This document shows positions 16,271 to 24,137 of a DNA stretch of 64,000 nucleotides, in pieces. This DNA is from Micromonospora endolithica. GTDB taxonomy: Bacteria > Actinomycetota > Actinomycetes > Mycobacteriales > Micromonosporaceae. Within the stretch, counting starts at the first letter, position 1. Each line of letters begins with the position of its first letter. Below the pieces are notes generated by a model. The model made no database searches. It saw nothing but the letters and a program-made list of their open reading frames with translations, and had not been told where the DNA came from. Made by a program: the position numbers and the translations under genes. The DNA lies in assembly GCF_003626595.1 (NCBI RefSeq), contig NZ_RBAK01000010.1, positions 124,001-188,000 of the forward strand, in the 5' to 3' direction.

Positions 16271-16320
16271 CTGCCGGCCGGTGCGGCCGGCACGCACGAT
16301 CTGCCGGCCGGTGCGGCCGG
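16271..16320. repeat. 20-bp direct repeat upstream of the DUF1360 gene
   Basis: CTGCCGGCCGGTGCGGCCGG occurs at 16271-16290 and 16301-16320 with a 30-base period; each copy contains the inverted element CCGGCCG. It sits in the leader of the DUF1360 gene. No known function. Confidence 0.7.
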
Positions 16321-16347
16321 CTGGCACATGGACCACGAGGAGAACGG

Positions 16348-16881
16348 GTGACCGACGTCAAGGAGAAGGTGGCGCGCCTGCGCCGGGCGTACGCGCCGCA
16401 CGAGCACCGTCCGCTCGGCGGCTACCTGGCGGCGATGGGCACCTACGCCGGGGTGACCGCCACGCTCGCCGGCCTGGTCAAGGCAACCGGGCGACCGGTG
16501 CCGGAGCGTCCCGCCGCGGCCGACGTGGTGCTGCTCTCCGTCGCCACGCACAAACTCAGCCGGTTGCTGTCCAAGGACGCGGTGACCAGCCCGCTGCGGG
16601 CACCCTTCACCCGGTACGAGAGGCCGATCGGCAGCGGCGAGGTGATGGAGGAGGTACGCGACTCCGGCAGCCCCACCCGGCACGCGATCGGCGAGCTGCT
16701 GAGCTGCCCGTTCTGCCTCGCCGTCTGGGTCGCCACCGGGCTCACCGGCGGGCTCGTGCTGGCACCCCGGCTGACCCGCCTGGTCGCCACCGCACTGACC
16801 GCCGTCGCCGCGTCGGACTTCCTCCAGATGGCGTACGCCGTCGCGCAGCAGGCCGCGGAGGGCGACGACGACAAGGACTGA
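16348..16881 (+). CDS. DUF1360 membrane protein
   Basis: A 177-residue protein. 'VLLSVATHKLSRLLSKDAVTSPLRAPFTRYE' and the Cys pair in 'GELLSCPFCLAVWVATGL' are the DUF1360 hallmarks (also seen in sporulation protein YjcL relatives), with three or four membrane helices. The CxxC-type 'CPFC' could bind metal or be redox active. GTG start with GAGGAG upstream. No function is established for the family. Confidence 0.75.
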   Translation: MTDVKEKVARLRRAYAPHEHRPLGGYLAAMGTYAGVTATLAGLVKATGRPVPERPAAADVVLLSVATHKLSRLLSKDAVTSPLRAPFTRYERPIGSGEVMEEVRDSGSPTRHAIGELLSCPFCLAVWVATGLTGGLVLAPRLTRLVATALTAVAASDFLQMAYAVAQQAAEGDDDKD

Positions 16882-16927
16882 TCCGCAGGAAAGTGCCACT
16901 CGGGCGTACGCACGCCCGGGAGTGAGC

Positions 16928-16956
16928 GGAGGGGCCGGCGGTTCGCCGGCCCCTCC
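16928..16956. terminator. Bidirectional terminator
   Basis: Perfect 13-bp inverted repeat (16928-16940 with 16944-16956, loop GTT) lies between the DUF1360 gene and the convergent small gene at 16975. Confidence 0.75.
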
Positions 16957-16974
16957 GTCGGGTCTGTGGTGTGC

Positions 16975-17169
16975 TCAGCGGTCCTCGCCGGACCAGCCGC
17001 GCGGAGACTCCTCCTCGCGCTCGTCCGAGTCGGCGCCGGTGATGATGTCCCGGTCCACCGCCGTGCGGTCGTGCTCGTTGGCGAAGTCCGGCTCGGGCAA
17101 CGTGTCCGTGCCCTCGGGTGGCTGGCCGAGGGCGGGGATCTCTTCGTGGTGCTCCTGTTGCTGGGACAT
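16975..17169 (-). CDS. Small acidic hypothetical protein
   Basis: A 64-residue, strongly charged protein ('MSQQQEHHEEIPALGQPPEG...' to 'ESPRGWSGEDR') with no hydrophobic segment, probably disordered. AAGGAGACCAG directly precedes the ATG, which supports translation. It follows the 84-residue gene by 23 bases on the same strand. I do not recognise a family. Confidence 0.6.
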   Translation of the reverse strand: MSQQQEHHEEIPALGQPPEGTDTLPEPDFANEHDRTAVDRDIITGADSDEREEESPRGWSGEDR

Positions 17170-17192
17170 CTGGTCTCCTTGTCGTCGCCCCG

Positions 17193-17447
17193 TCAGGTGA
17201 CCGACCCACCGAGCAGGTCGGCCGCCTCGTCCACCGAATACTCACCCTCGGGCAGGGCGGCGATCCGGGTGAGCATCTCGGCCGGCATCTCCGCCGCGAC
17301 GGCGCGGCGGTAGATGTCTCCCTGACTGATCCGCTCCTGGCCGTGGTAGAGGTCCTCGAGCAGGTCGTCGAGGCGTCGCACGTCCGACGGGTCGGTCACG
17401 GGCGGGGCGGTCACGGGTCGCTCGGTCACGGGTGCGTCGTCGGTCAC
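17193..17447 (-). CDS. Small hypothetical protein
   Basis: An 84-residue protein with GTG start. A variable Pro/Thr/Val N-terminus is followed by a helical domain 'DVRRLDDLLEDLYHGQERISQGDIYRRAVAAEMPAEMLTRIAALPEGEYSVDEAADLLGG', which looks like a compact DNA- or protein-binding helical fold. No family recognised. Likely co-transcribed with the 64-residue gene. Confidence 0.55.
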   Translation of the reverse strand: MTDDAPVTERPVTAPPVTDPSDVRRLDDLLEDLYHGQERISQGDIYRRAVAAEMPAEMLTRIAALPEGEYSVDEAADLLGGSVT

Positions 17448-17517
17448 CCGCTCCAGCTACCCGCCCCCTAACCCCCCAAACCCACCCCCAACCCCCGTGC
17501 CGCCCCTGCCCCTCCGT

Positions 17518-17573
17518 GTTGATCATGAAGTTGTCGCCCACCGGGCCGGCTCGACGACAACTTCAAGATCAAC
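17518..17573. repeat. Dispersed intergenic palindrome (GTTGATC...GATCAAC type)
   Basis: 19-base arms (17518-17536 and 17555-17573) pair with one mismatch around an 18-base loop. It sits between two leftward genes just after the DAHP synthase stop at 17586. Palindromes beginning GTTGATC are familiar in Micromonospora intergenic regions, so this is probably a genome-wide repeat that may double as a terminator. Confidence 0.7.
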
Positions 17574-17585
17574 GGGTGGGAGGAG

Positions 17586-18671
17586 TCAGGCGGGGGTGCG
17601 GAGGGCGGTGCGGCGGGAGCGGACGGCCTGGGCGAGGTGGTCGAGAACCTCGGCGGTGGTGTCCCAGCCGATGCAGGCGTCGGTGATGGACTGGCCGTAC
17701 GTCAGCTCGCGGGTGGGGTCCAGGTCCTGCCGGCCGGGGTGCAGGAAGCTCTCCAGCATGATGCCCACGATGCCGCGCTGGCCGTCGGCGAGCTGGGCCG
17801 CCACGTCGGCCGCGACCGCGGGCTGGTTGCGGTGGTCCTTGCCGCTGTTGGCGTGGCTAGCGTCGATCACCAGCCGCTCCGGCAGCCCGGCCGCCCGCAG
17901 CAGGTCCAGCGCGCCGGCCACCGAGTCGGCGTCGTAGTTCGGGCCGTCGTTGCCGCCGCGCAGCACCAGGTGCCCGTCCGCGTTGCCCCGGGTGTGCATG
18001 ATCGCGGGGGTGCCGGAGACGTCGATGCCCGGGAACACGTGCGGTACGCCGGCCGCCCGGATCGCGTCCACCGCCGTGCCGATGCTGCCGTCCGGACGGT
18101 TCTTCATGCCGATCGGCATGGACAGGCCGGAGGCGAGCTGGCGGTGCACCTGGCTCTCCACCGTGCGGGCGCCGATCGCGCCCCAGCCGACCAGATCGGC
18201 GATGTACTGCGGGGTGATCGGGTCGAGGAACTCGCAGCCCACCGGGAGTCCGAGGCGCAACACGTCGAGCAGCAGGGCCCGCGCCGTACGCAGGCCGGTG
18301 TTGACGTCGCCGGAACCGTCCAGGCCCGGGTCGTTGATCAGGCCCTTCCAGCCCACCGTGGAGCGCGGCTTCTCGAAGTAGACCCGCATCACCACCAGCA
18401 GGTCGTCGGCGTGCCGGTCGGCGGCGGAGCGCAGCAGGTGGGCGTACTCCAGGGCGGCGGCCGGGTCGTGCACCGAACACGGGCCGACCACCACCAGGAG
18501 GCGGTCGTCCGCGCGGTCCAGCACCCGGCCGACGGCGCGCCGGCCGGTCAGGACGGACGCGGCGAGCGGCGCGTCCAGAGGCAACTCGTGGTGCAGCAGG
18601 GCCGGGGTGGTCAGCGGTACGACACGGTCGATCCGCTGATCGCTGACCCGGTCGGTCTCCGGGGTCGTCAC
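17586..18671 (-). CDS. aroG: 3-deoxy-7-phosphoheptulonate synthase, class I (DAHP synthase)
   Basis: First enzyme of the shikimate pathway: condenses PEP and erythrose-4-phosphate. Class I (AroFGH) motifs are 'LLVVVGPCSVHDPAAALEYA' (PEP site), 'VVMRVYFEKPRSTVGWKGLINDP', 'GCEFLDPITPQYIADLVGWGAIGARTVESQ', 'IGMKNRPDGS', 'HLVLRGG' and 'LVIDASHANSGKDHRNQ'. The metal ligands (Cys, His, Glu, Asp) appear present. The GTG at 18671 has GGAAGGA upstream. Actinobacteria often use class II DAHP synthase, so this class I enzyme may be an additional isozyme. It is preceded by an aromatic-codon leader peptide and terminator, so it is probably controlled by attenuation. Confidence 0.92.
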   Translation of the reverse strand: MTTPETDRVSDQRIDRVVPLTTPALLHHELPLDAPLAASVLTGRRAVGRVLDRADDRLLVVVGPCSVHDPAAALEYAHLLRSAADRHADDLLVVMRVYFEKPRSTVGWKGLINDPGLDGSGDVNTGLRTARALLLDVLRLGLPVGCEFLDPITPQYIADLVGWGAIGARTVESQVHRQLASGLSMPIGMKNRPDGSIGTAVDAIRAAGVPHVFPGIDVSGTPAIMHTRGNADGHLVLRGGNDGPNYDADSVAGALDLLRAAGLPERLVIDASHANSGKDHRNQPAVAADVAAQLADGQRGIVGIMLESFLHPGRQDLDPTRELTYGQSITDACIGWDTTAEVLDHLAQAVRSRRTALRTPA

Positions 18672-18717
18672 GGTGGGGCATCCTTCCGCCGACCGCGCCC
18701 GGGGCCGGTGCCCGGGT

Positions 18718-18777
18718 ACGAGCCGGCTGCTCGTACGCAAAAGGGCAGGAACGAAAGCTCCTGCCCGGCCGGCTCGT
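18718..18777 (-). terminator. Attenuator terminator upstream of DAHP synthase
   Basis: On the minus strand an 8-bp stem (18759-18766 with 18743-18750, loop of 8) is followed by four Ts (18742-18739), a textbook terminator. A 10-bp outer stem (18768-18777 with 18718-18727) can enclose it. The leader segment at 18818-18825 is complementary to 18768-18775 and could compete with that outer stem. It lies 47 bases upstream of the DAHP synthase start. Confidence 0.75.
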
Positions 18778-18794
18778 CGTGCGGTGACGTCAGT

Positions 18795-18854
18795 TCATGG
18801 TGAAGTCACCGGCTGGCGAGCCGGCTGCCTAAACCACCGATACGAACGCGTCAC
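18795..18854 (-). CDS. Aromatic leader peptide of the DAHP synthase gene
   Basis: A 19-codon open frame reading MTRSYRWFRQPARQPVTSP. Codons 5-8 are Tyr-Arg-Trp-Phe, so all three aromatic amino acids, the end products of the pathway, occur within four codons. GTG at 18854 lies 7 bases after TACGCT, the leaderless arrangement used elsewhere here. RNA stems can form across its second half (18819-18824 with 18809-18814) or between 18805-18811 and 18782-18788. Ribosome stalling at the aromatic codons should decide which forms, and so whether the terminator at 18739-18766 works. Mechanism inferred by analogy with trp-type leaders. Confidence 0.75.
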   Translation of the reverse strand: MTRSYRWFRQPARQPVTSP

Positions 18855-18861
18855 GCCGGCC

Positions 18862-18867
18862 AGCGTA
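18862..18867 (-). promoter_or_regulatory. -10 element of the leader transcript
   Basis: TACGCT on the minus strand ends 7 bases before the leader GTG, so transcription should begin at or next to the start codon. The -35 region is not well conserved. Confidence 0.55.
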
Positions 18868-18989
18868 CCCGATCCGAGGCCCAGACATCACCGGGTCGCC
18901 CGCAAAGCCTCGCCTGGAGTTCACCTCCGTCGATGCCACCGACGGTAGTTTCAGCGCCACTGAACGCTGCGTCCCCGGAGGTTCCCCAG

Positions 18990-20147
18990 ATGGATCGTCG
19001 TACCGTCCTGCGCGCCGCCACCGTCGCCGGTGGCGCCGCCGCCTTTTCCGGCAGCCTGTGGGCGGGGGCCGCGCACGCCGCGCCCGCCCAGCCCGGCACC
19101 GGCCCGTACGGGCCGCTCCAGGCCGCCGACGGGCGGGGCATCCAGTTGCCCGCCGGTTTCACCAGCCGGATCGTCGCCCGGTCCCGGCAGGCGGTGAGCG
19201 GCACCTCCTACACCTGGCACGACGCGCCCGACGGCGGCGCGTGCTTCACCGCCGGCACCGGCTGGATCTACGTCTCGAACTCCGAGATCTCCAGCACCGG
19301 CGGTGCGTCGGCGGTGCGGTTCAACGCCGACGGGAGCATCGCCTCGGCGTACCGGATCCTGTCCAACACCAACCGCAACTGCGCCGGTGGCGCGACGCCG
19401 TGGGGGACCTGGCTCTCCGGCGAGGAGGTCAGTCGCGGGTACGTCTACGAGACGTACCCGCAGGGTGGCAAGGCCGGTGTCCGGCGGGCGGCGATGGGCC
19501 GGTTCACCCACGAGGCGGCGGCCTGCGACCCGGACCGCAAGGTGATCTACCTGACCGAGGACGAGTCGAGCGGCTGCTTCTACCGGTTCCGGCCGACCAC
19601 CTGGGGCGACCTCTCCTCCGGCACCCTGGAGGTGCTGGTCGCCGGAACCGCCACCAGCGGCCCGGTCAGCTGGGCGCGGGTGCCCGACCCGGACGGGTCG
19701 CCCACCTACACCCGCAGCCAGGTCTCCGGGGCGAAGAAGTTCAACGGCGGTGAGGGCTGCTGGTACGCCGACGGCACCTGCTGGTTCACCACCAAGGGCG
19801 ACAACCGGGTCTGGGCGTACGACGCGGTCAACCAGCGGATCGACCTGGCGTACGACGACTCGCTGGTGTCCGGCACGGCGCCGCTGACCGGGGTGGACAA
19901 CATCACCGGCACCCGCTCCGGCGACCTGTACGTGGCCGAGGACGGTGGCAACATGGAGATCAACATGATCACGCCGAGCGGGGTGGTCACGCCTTTCCTC
20001 AGGATCACCGGGCAGTCCTCGTCGGAGATCTGCGGGCCGGCGTTCTCGCCGGACGGCACCCGGTTCTACTTCTCCTCGCAGCGGGGCACGTCCGGCTCGT
20101 CCTCCGGTGGCATCACCTACGAGGTGCGCGGTCCGTTCCGCTCCTGA
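18990..20147 (+). CDS. Tat-exported PhoX-like (DUF839) protein
   Basis: The 385-residue protein begins with a twin-arginine signal ('MDRRTVLRAATVAGGAAAF', cleavage after 'AHAAPA'). It follows the PhoX/DUF839 propeller pattern: 'PAGFTSRIVARSRQAV', 'GTWLSGEEV', 'MGRFTHEAAACDP', 'VIYLTEDESSGCFYRFRP', 'FNGGEGCWYADGTCWFTTKGDNRVWAYD', 'NITGTRSGDLYVAEDGG' and 'ICGPAFSPDGTRFYFSSQRG'. PhoX enzymes are exported Ca/Fe alkaline phosphatases. This one is shorter than the longest family members, so phosphatase activity is likely but unproven. GGAGG precedes the ATG at 18990. Monocistronic. Confidence 0.8.
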   Translation: MDRRTVLRAATVAGGAAAFSGSLWAGAAHAAPAQPGTGPYGPLQAADGRGIQLPAGFTSRIVARSRQAVSGTSYTWHDAPDGGACFTAGTGWIYVSNSEISSTGGASAVRFNADGSIASAYRILSNTNRNCAGGATPWGTWLSGEEVSRGYVYETYPQGGKAGVRRAAMGRFTHEAAACDPDRKVIYLTEDESSGCFYRFRPTTWGDLSSGTLEVLVAGTATSGPVSWARVPDPDGSPTYTRSQVSGAKKFNGGEGCWYADGTCWFTTKGDNRVWAYDAVNQRIDLAYDDSLVSGTAPLTGVDNITGTRSGDLYVAEDGGNMEINMITPSGVVTPFLRITGQSSSEICGPAFSPDGTRFYFSSQRGTSGSSSGGITYEVRGPFRS

Positions 20148-20152
20148 ACGGC

Positions 20153-20206
20153 GTTAGGAAGGGACCCTTGTACAACGCCAGGCGTTAAGCGGGGGCCCTT
20201 CCTTAC
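20153..20206. repeat. Dispersed intergenic palindrome (GTTAGGAAGGG type)
   Basis: Arms 20153-20167 and 20191-20206 pair imperfectly (GTTAGGAAGGG with CCCTTCCTTAC); a second stem, AACGCC/GGCGTT (20174-20179 with 20181-20186), fills the loop. It lies just after the PhoX-like stop. The same type of element is, to my knowledge, scattered through Micromonosporaceae genomes. Confidence 0.6.
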
Positions 20207-20244
20207 ACGCGTGGGGGTGGCGGGGGCGGGGTACAGGGGGCGGC

Positions 20245-20460
20245 ATGGCACACGAGCAGAGCGACCAGGAACGCATCGAGTCCCGAGCGCACCTGCTGCC
20301 CGAGGAGGCGGCGGCCGGCAGCGACGACCCCGAGGCGCAGGCGGAGGCCATCCTCGCCGAGTCGGACATCCGGGAGGGCGACCGGAACGCCGCACCGGAC
20401 ACCGTGCTGGAGCGGCGTACCTCCGATCAGACGGTGACCCCCATCGAGCCTCCCGACTGA
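20245..20460 (+). CDS. Small acidic hypothetical protein
   Basis: A 71-residue, Glu/Ala-rich soluble protein ('HLLPEEAAAGSDDPEAQAEAILAESDIREGDRNAAPDTVLERRTSDQT'). The 'AQAEAILAESDIREGDR' segment looks conserved-type and helical. AGGGGGCGGC precedes the ATG. No family is recognised. Its end overlaps the convergent neighbour by 34 bases. Confidence 0.55.
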   Translation: MAHEQSDQERIESRAHLLPEEAAAGSDDPEAQAEAILAESDIREGDRNAAPDTVLERRTSDQTVTPIEPPD

Positions 20461-21176
20461 CCCCCCGCCCCCCGGGTCCGCCGGGAGGCACGGTAGGTGT
20501 GCTCCCGCACCCAGGCCATCGGCCCTGCCGCCCGCATCCCGGGCGGCAGGTTGCCGATCGGGTCAAAGGCCAGGGTGGCGTCGGTCCGCGCGTCGAGCTG
20601 CCGGTCGATGCGGATCCGCCCGAACGGTCGCCACGGCCCGACCGCGGACGCGACCGCCAGCACCAGGCTCGGGTCGTCCGCCCGGCTCGCGGCGGTCACC
20701 TCGGCCAGGCTGCGACCCAGGTCGGGCGAATCCGGGTCGGCCAGCGCGGCCACGAACAGCCGCCGCCGGCCGGTCCGGAAGGACATGATCGAGCTGTACG
20801 TCCCGGCGAACCGCCGCCGGGGCAGCGGCAGGTGCCGCAGCACCGGCGGGGCCGCGCTCGAACTGACCAGCAGGTCGTACGGGCGTTCCGCGCCGAGGTG
20901 CAACCGGACCGCCAGCCCCAGCACGTCCGGCCAGCTGCCCGGGGTGGGCACCCCCTTGGACAGCCGGACCGTCGCCGGATAACGGCCGGGATCGTCGATC
21001 AACGCCACCCCGGTCGGGGGCCCGGAGCGGCCCCACACGACGACCTCCCCGGTGAAGGAACGGCCGGCCGGGTGCAGCAGTCGGGCCCCGCGCAGCCGGG
21101 TCAGGACGGCGGTGGCACGTTCGACGACGACGGCGGCCCGGTCGGTGGCGGTACGGGCGGGGGCGGTGCTCGGCAT
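20427..21176 (-). CDS. Catalase-fold-like protein (unassigned)
   Basis: A 249-residue soluble protein. 'RLLHPAGRSFTGEVVVWG', 'ATVRLSKGVPTPGSWPDVLGLAVRLH', 'YDLLVSSSAAPPVLRHLPLPRRRFAGTYSSIMSF', 'GRIRIDRQLDARTDATLAFDPIGNLP' and 'PMAWVREHTYRASRR' resemble the heme-free catalase-like fold found in actinobacterial proteins sometimes mislabelled phosphodiesterase. The heme-ligand Tyr motif of true catalases is not evident. GGGAGG precedes the start. Divergent from the M16 operon. Confidence 0.55.
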   Translation of the reverse strand: MPSTAPARTATDRAAVVVERATAVLTRLRGARLLHPAGRSFTGEVVVWGRSGPPTGVALIDDPGRYPATVRLSKGVPTPGSWPDVLGLAVRLHLGAERPYDLLVSSSAAPPVLRHLPLPRRRFAGTYSSIMSFRTGRRRLFVAALADPDSPDLGRSLAEVTAASRADDPSLVLAVASAVGPWRPFGRIRIDRQLDARTDATLAFDPIGNLPPGMRAAGPMAWVREHTYRASRRTRGAGGQSGGSMGVTV

Positions 21177-21318
21177 GCCCTCCCGGTACCCGCAGGCGAT
21201 ACGTCGAAGCCTGCCGGTACGAGGCCGCGACGGGGCCCCGGCCGGTGGCCCGGCGGTGCGGCGCGCGGCTCGACCGACGTGTCTCCGCTCCGCCCGCTCG
21301 ATCGGATAGCGTCGTGCC

Positions 21319-22608
21319 ATGCCCGACAGCGGTTACCCCTGGCCCATCGAGACGACCCGACTGGACAACGGCCTGCGCGTGGTGGTGAGCGAGGACCGCA
21401 CCGCGCCGGCGGTCGCCGTGAACCTCTGGTACGACGTCGGCTCCCGGCACGAGCCGCAGGGCCAGACCGGGTTCGCCCACCTCTTCGAGCACCTGATGTT
21501 CGAGGGTTCGGTCAACGTGGCGAAGACCGAGCACATGAAGCTGGTGCAGGGCGCCGGTGGCTCGCTGAACGCCACCACCAACCCGGACCGCACCAACTAC
21601 TTCGAGACGATGCCGGCCGAGCATCTGGAGCTGGCGCTCTGGCTGGAGGCCGACCGGATGGGCGGCCTGGTGCCGGCGCTGACCCAGGAGACGTTGGACA
21701 ACCAACGTGACGTGGTGAAGAACGAGCGGCGGCAACGTTACGAGAACGTCCCGTACGGCGACGCGTGGCTGCGCCTGCTGCCGCTGCTCTACCCGCCGGG
21801 ACACCCGTACCACCACGCGACGATCGGCTCGATGGAGGACCTGAACGCCGCGGACCTGGCCACCTTCCAGGCGTTCCACGCGACCTACTACGCGCCGAAC
21901 AACGCCGTGCTCACCGTCGTCGGGGACGCCTCGGCCACCGAGGTCTTCGCGCTCGCCGACAAGTACTTCGGCGCGATCCCGGCCCGACCGGAGATCCCGC
22001 CGGCGCCGGACGGCTCGGTCGTTCCGGGGGGCCGCCCGGCGGTGGAGACGGTCACCGCCGACGTGCCGGCCCCACGGGTCTTCGTCGCGCACCGCACCCA
22101 CCCCTTCGGCAGCGCCGGCTACCACGTGGTCACCGTGCTCGCCACGGTGCTGGGCAGCGGCCGGGGCAGCCGGCTCTACCAGCGGCTCGCCGACGGCGAA
22201 CGGCTCGCGCAGCCGGACCTGGTCGGGGCGTACGGGGTGGACCTGGCGCACGCCCCGGCACCGCTGATCGTCACCGCCACGGCCCGTCCCGGGGTGAGTG
22301 CCGAGCGGCTGTCCGCCGGCCTGTCCGACGTGGTCGACGAACTGGCCACCGTGCCGGTGACCGCCGCCGAGCTGGACCGGGCCAAGGCGCTGCTCAGCAC
22401 CGCGTGGTGGCGGCAACTGTCCACGGTGGACGGCCGGGCCGACCTCCTCGGGCGGTACGCCACCCAGTTCGGCGACCCGGCCCGGCTCGCCGACCAGTTG
22501 CCGGCGCTGCTCGCGGTGACCTCGGAGCAGATCGCCGAGGTGGCCGCCGAGGTGCTGACCGCCGCCGACCGGGTGACCCTGACCTACCTGCCCGAGGAGA
22601 CCTCATGA
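21319..22608 (+). CDS. M16 family zinc peptidase (catalytic subunit)
   Basis: Insulinase/pitrilysin-type metallopeptidase of 429 residues. The inverted zinc motif HxxEH is intact in 'GFAHLFEHLMFEG' (about residues 51-63), with the distal Glu in the 'TLDNQRDVVKNERRQRYENVPYG' region. The family's 'NATTNPDRTNYFETMP' also matches. ATG 21319 lies 6 bases after TAGCGT (21307-21312), so it is probably leaderless. The stop overlaps the second M16 gene (ATGA). The pair should form one clamshell peptidase. Confidence 0.9.
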   Translation: MPDSGYPWPIETTRLDNGLRVVVSEDRTAPAVAVNLWYDVGSRHEPQGQTGFAHLFEHLMFEGSVNVAKTEHMKLVQGAGGSLNATTNPDRTNYFETMPAEHLELALWLEADRMGGLVPALTQETLDNQRDVVKNERRQRYENVPYGDAWLRLLPLLYPPGHPYHHATIGSMEDLNAADLATFQAFHATYYAPNNAVLTVVGDASATEVFALADKYFGAIPARPEIPPAPDGSVVPGGRPAVETVTADVPAPRVFVAHRTHPFGSAGYHVVTVLATVLGSGRGSRLYQRLADGERLAQPDLVGAYGVDLAHAPAPLIVTATARPGVSAERLSAGLSDVVDELATVPVTAAELDRAKALLSTAWWRQLSTVDGRADLLGRYATQFGDPARLADQLPALLAVTSEQIAEVAAEVLTAADRVTLTYLPEETS

Positions 22609-23939
22609 CGCTGATCGTCGACCGTCCCGGCCCGGGTCCCGCCCGCCCGTACCGGTTCCCGCAGGTGGTCCGCCGGACGGTGGCCGGCGGGCAGGTCGTC
22701 GCCGCGCACCTGCCGGGGCAGAACCTCGCCGTCGCCCTGCTGCTGCTCGACGCGGGCGCGGAACGCGAGCCGACCGGCAAGGAGGGGCTCGGCGCGGTGC
22801 TCGCCAAGGCACTGGAGGAGGGGACGGCGCAGCGGGACGCGACCGCGTACGCGCTGGCCATCGAGGCGCTCGGTACCGACCTGGTGATCGGGCTGGACTG
22901 GGACTCGTTCCAGGTCAGCGTCCAGGTCCCGGTGGACCGGCTGGCCGCCGCCGTGGAGCTGCTGGCCGAGGCCGTCCGGACGCCGAAGCTGGACCCGGAC
23001 GACGTCCGGCGGGTCCGTGACGACGAGGCGACCGCGCTGCGGATGGACTGGGCGAACCCCGGCCCCCGGGCCGACGCGGCGCTGCGCGCCGACCTGTTCG
23101 GCGCGGACAACCGGTGGGGCCGCCCGATGTACGGCGACCCGGAGTCGGTGGCCGCCCTGGACGTCGAGGACGTCACCGTCTTCCACTCCGAGTGGTTCAT
23201 CCGGCCCGGCACCCTCGTCGTCGCCGGCGACCTGGAGCGCGTCGACCTGGACGCGCTCGGCGCGGCGGCCTTCGCCGGCACCGGCGGCGGCCCGGTCGGG
23301 CGTGGCGCGCCGATCGCGGTGACGCCCCGCGACGGGCGGCGGATCATCCTGGTCGACCGGCCCGGGTCGGTGCAGTCCACGCTGCGACTGGGCCACCCGG
23401 CACCGCACCGGGCGCACCCCGACCACGTGCCGATGACGCTCGCCGGCACCGTGCTCGGCGGCGCGTTCACCTCCCGGCTGAACCACCTGATCCGGGAGGT
23501 GCGCGGCTACACGTACGGCATCCGGGGCGAGTTCGGCACGTCCCGCCGGTTCGGGCGGTTCGCGGTCAGCTCCGGCGTGCAGACCGCGGTCACCGCGCCA
23601 GCGCTGGTGGAGGCGGTCGGCGAGATCAGCCGTACCCAGGAGACCGGGGTGACCGAGGACGAGCTGGCGGTGGCCCGGTCCTGGCGGGCCGGCCAGCTCT
23701 CGGTGGAGTTGCAGAGCCCGCGGGCCATCGCCGCGGCGCTGACCACGCTCGTCGTCCACGACCTGCCGGACGACTACCACGCCCGGCTGCGGGAGTCGCT
23801 GCTCGCCGCCGACGTGGCGCAGGTGTCCGCGGCGGCGGCCGAACACCTCCACCCCGGCTCACTCACCCTCGTCGTGGAGGGCGACGCGGCGCTGATCCGC
23901 GACGAGCTGGCCGCCGCCGGGCTGGGCGAGATCGTCTGA
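22605..23939 (+). CDS. M16 family peptidase, non-catalytic partner
   Basis: Second half of the M16 pair, 444 residues. The zinc motif position reads 'GKEGLGAVLAKALEEGT', so HxxEH is lost, while 'LNHLIREVRGYTYGIRGEFGTS' keeps the Arg/Tyr pair that binds substrate from the second subunit. This is the classical alpha/beta division of M16B enzymes. It is coupled to the upstream gene by a four-base overlap. The target peptides are unknown. Confidence 0.88.
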   Translation: MTLIVDRPGPGPARPYRFPQVVRRTVAGGQVVAAHLPGQNLAVALLLLDAGAEREPTGKEGLGAVLAKALEEGTAQRDATAYALAIEALGTDLVIGLDWDSFQVSVQVPVDRLAAAVELLAEAVRTPKLDPDDVRRVRDDEATALRMDWANPGPRADAALRADLFGADNRWGRPMYGDPESVAALDVEDVTVFHSEWFIRPGTLVVAGDLERVDLDALGAAAFAGTGGGPVGRGAPIAVTPRDGRRIILVDRPGSVQSTLRLGHPAPHRAHPDHVPMTLAGTVLGGAFTSRLNHLIREVRGYTYGIRGEFGTSRRFGRFAVSSGVQTAVTAPALVEAVGEISRTQETGVTEDELAVARSWRAGQLSVELQSPRAIAAALTTLVVHDLPDDYHARLRESLLAADVAQVSAAAAEHLHPGSLTLVVEGDAALIRDELAAAGLGEIV

Positions 23940-24137
23940 CCGACGCGGTGTGATTCCCGTCGCGGCACCGGCACGCCGACTTTGCGGTCCGGCGCGCCCG
24001 GCGGCGGGATTCTTACGCCGCGCGGCGTCCGACAGCGGTCTTTGTGTGCACCCGGGCCGCCCGGTCCGGCCGGCGCGTGCCCGGGTGCCACGGAAAGCGT
24101 TCACCGTTGTGACGCCCGGCTGGGTAGCCTCGCGGAC

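Noticed and set aside
18905..18940. Pho box before the PhoX-like gene
   Set aside because: One GTTCACC half-site is present, but the second 11-base repeat does not match.
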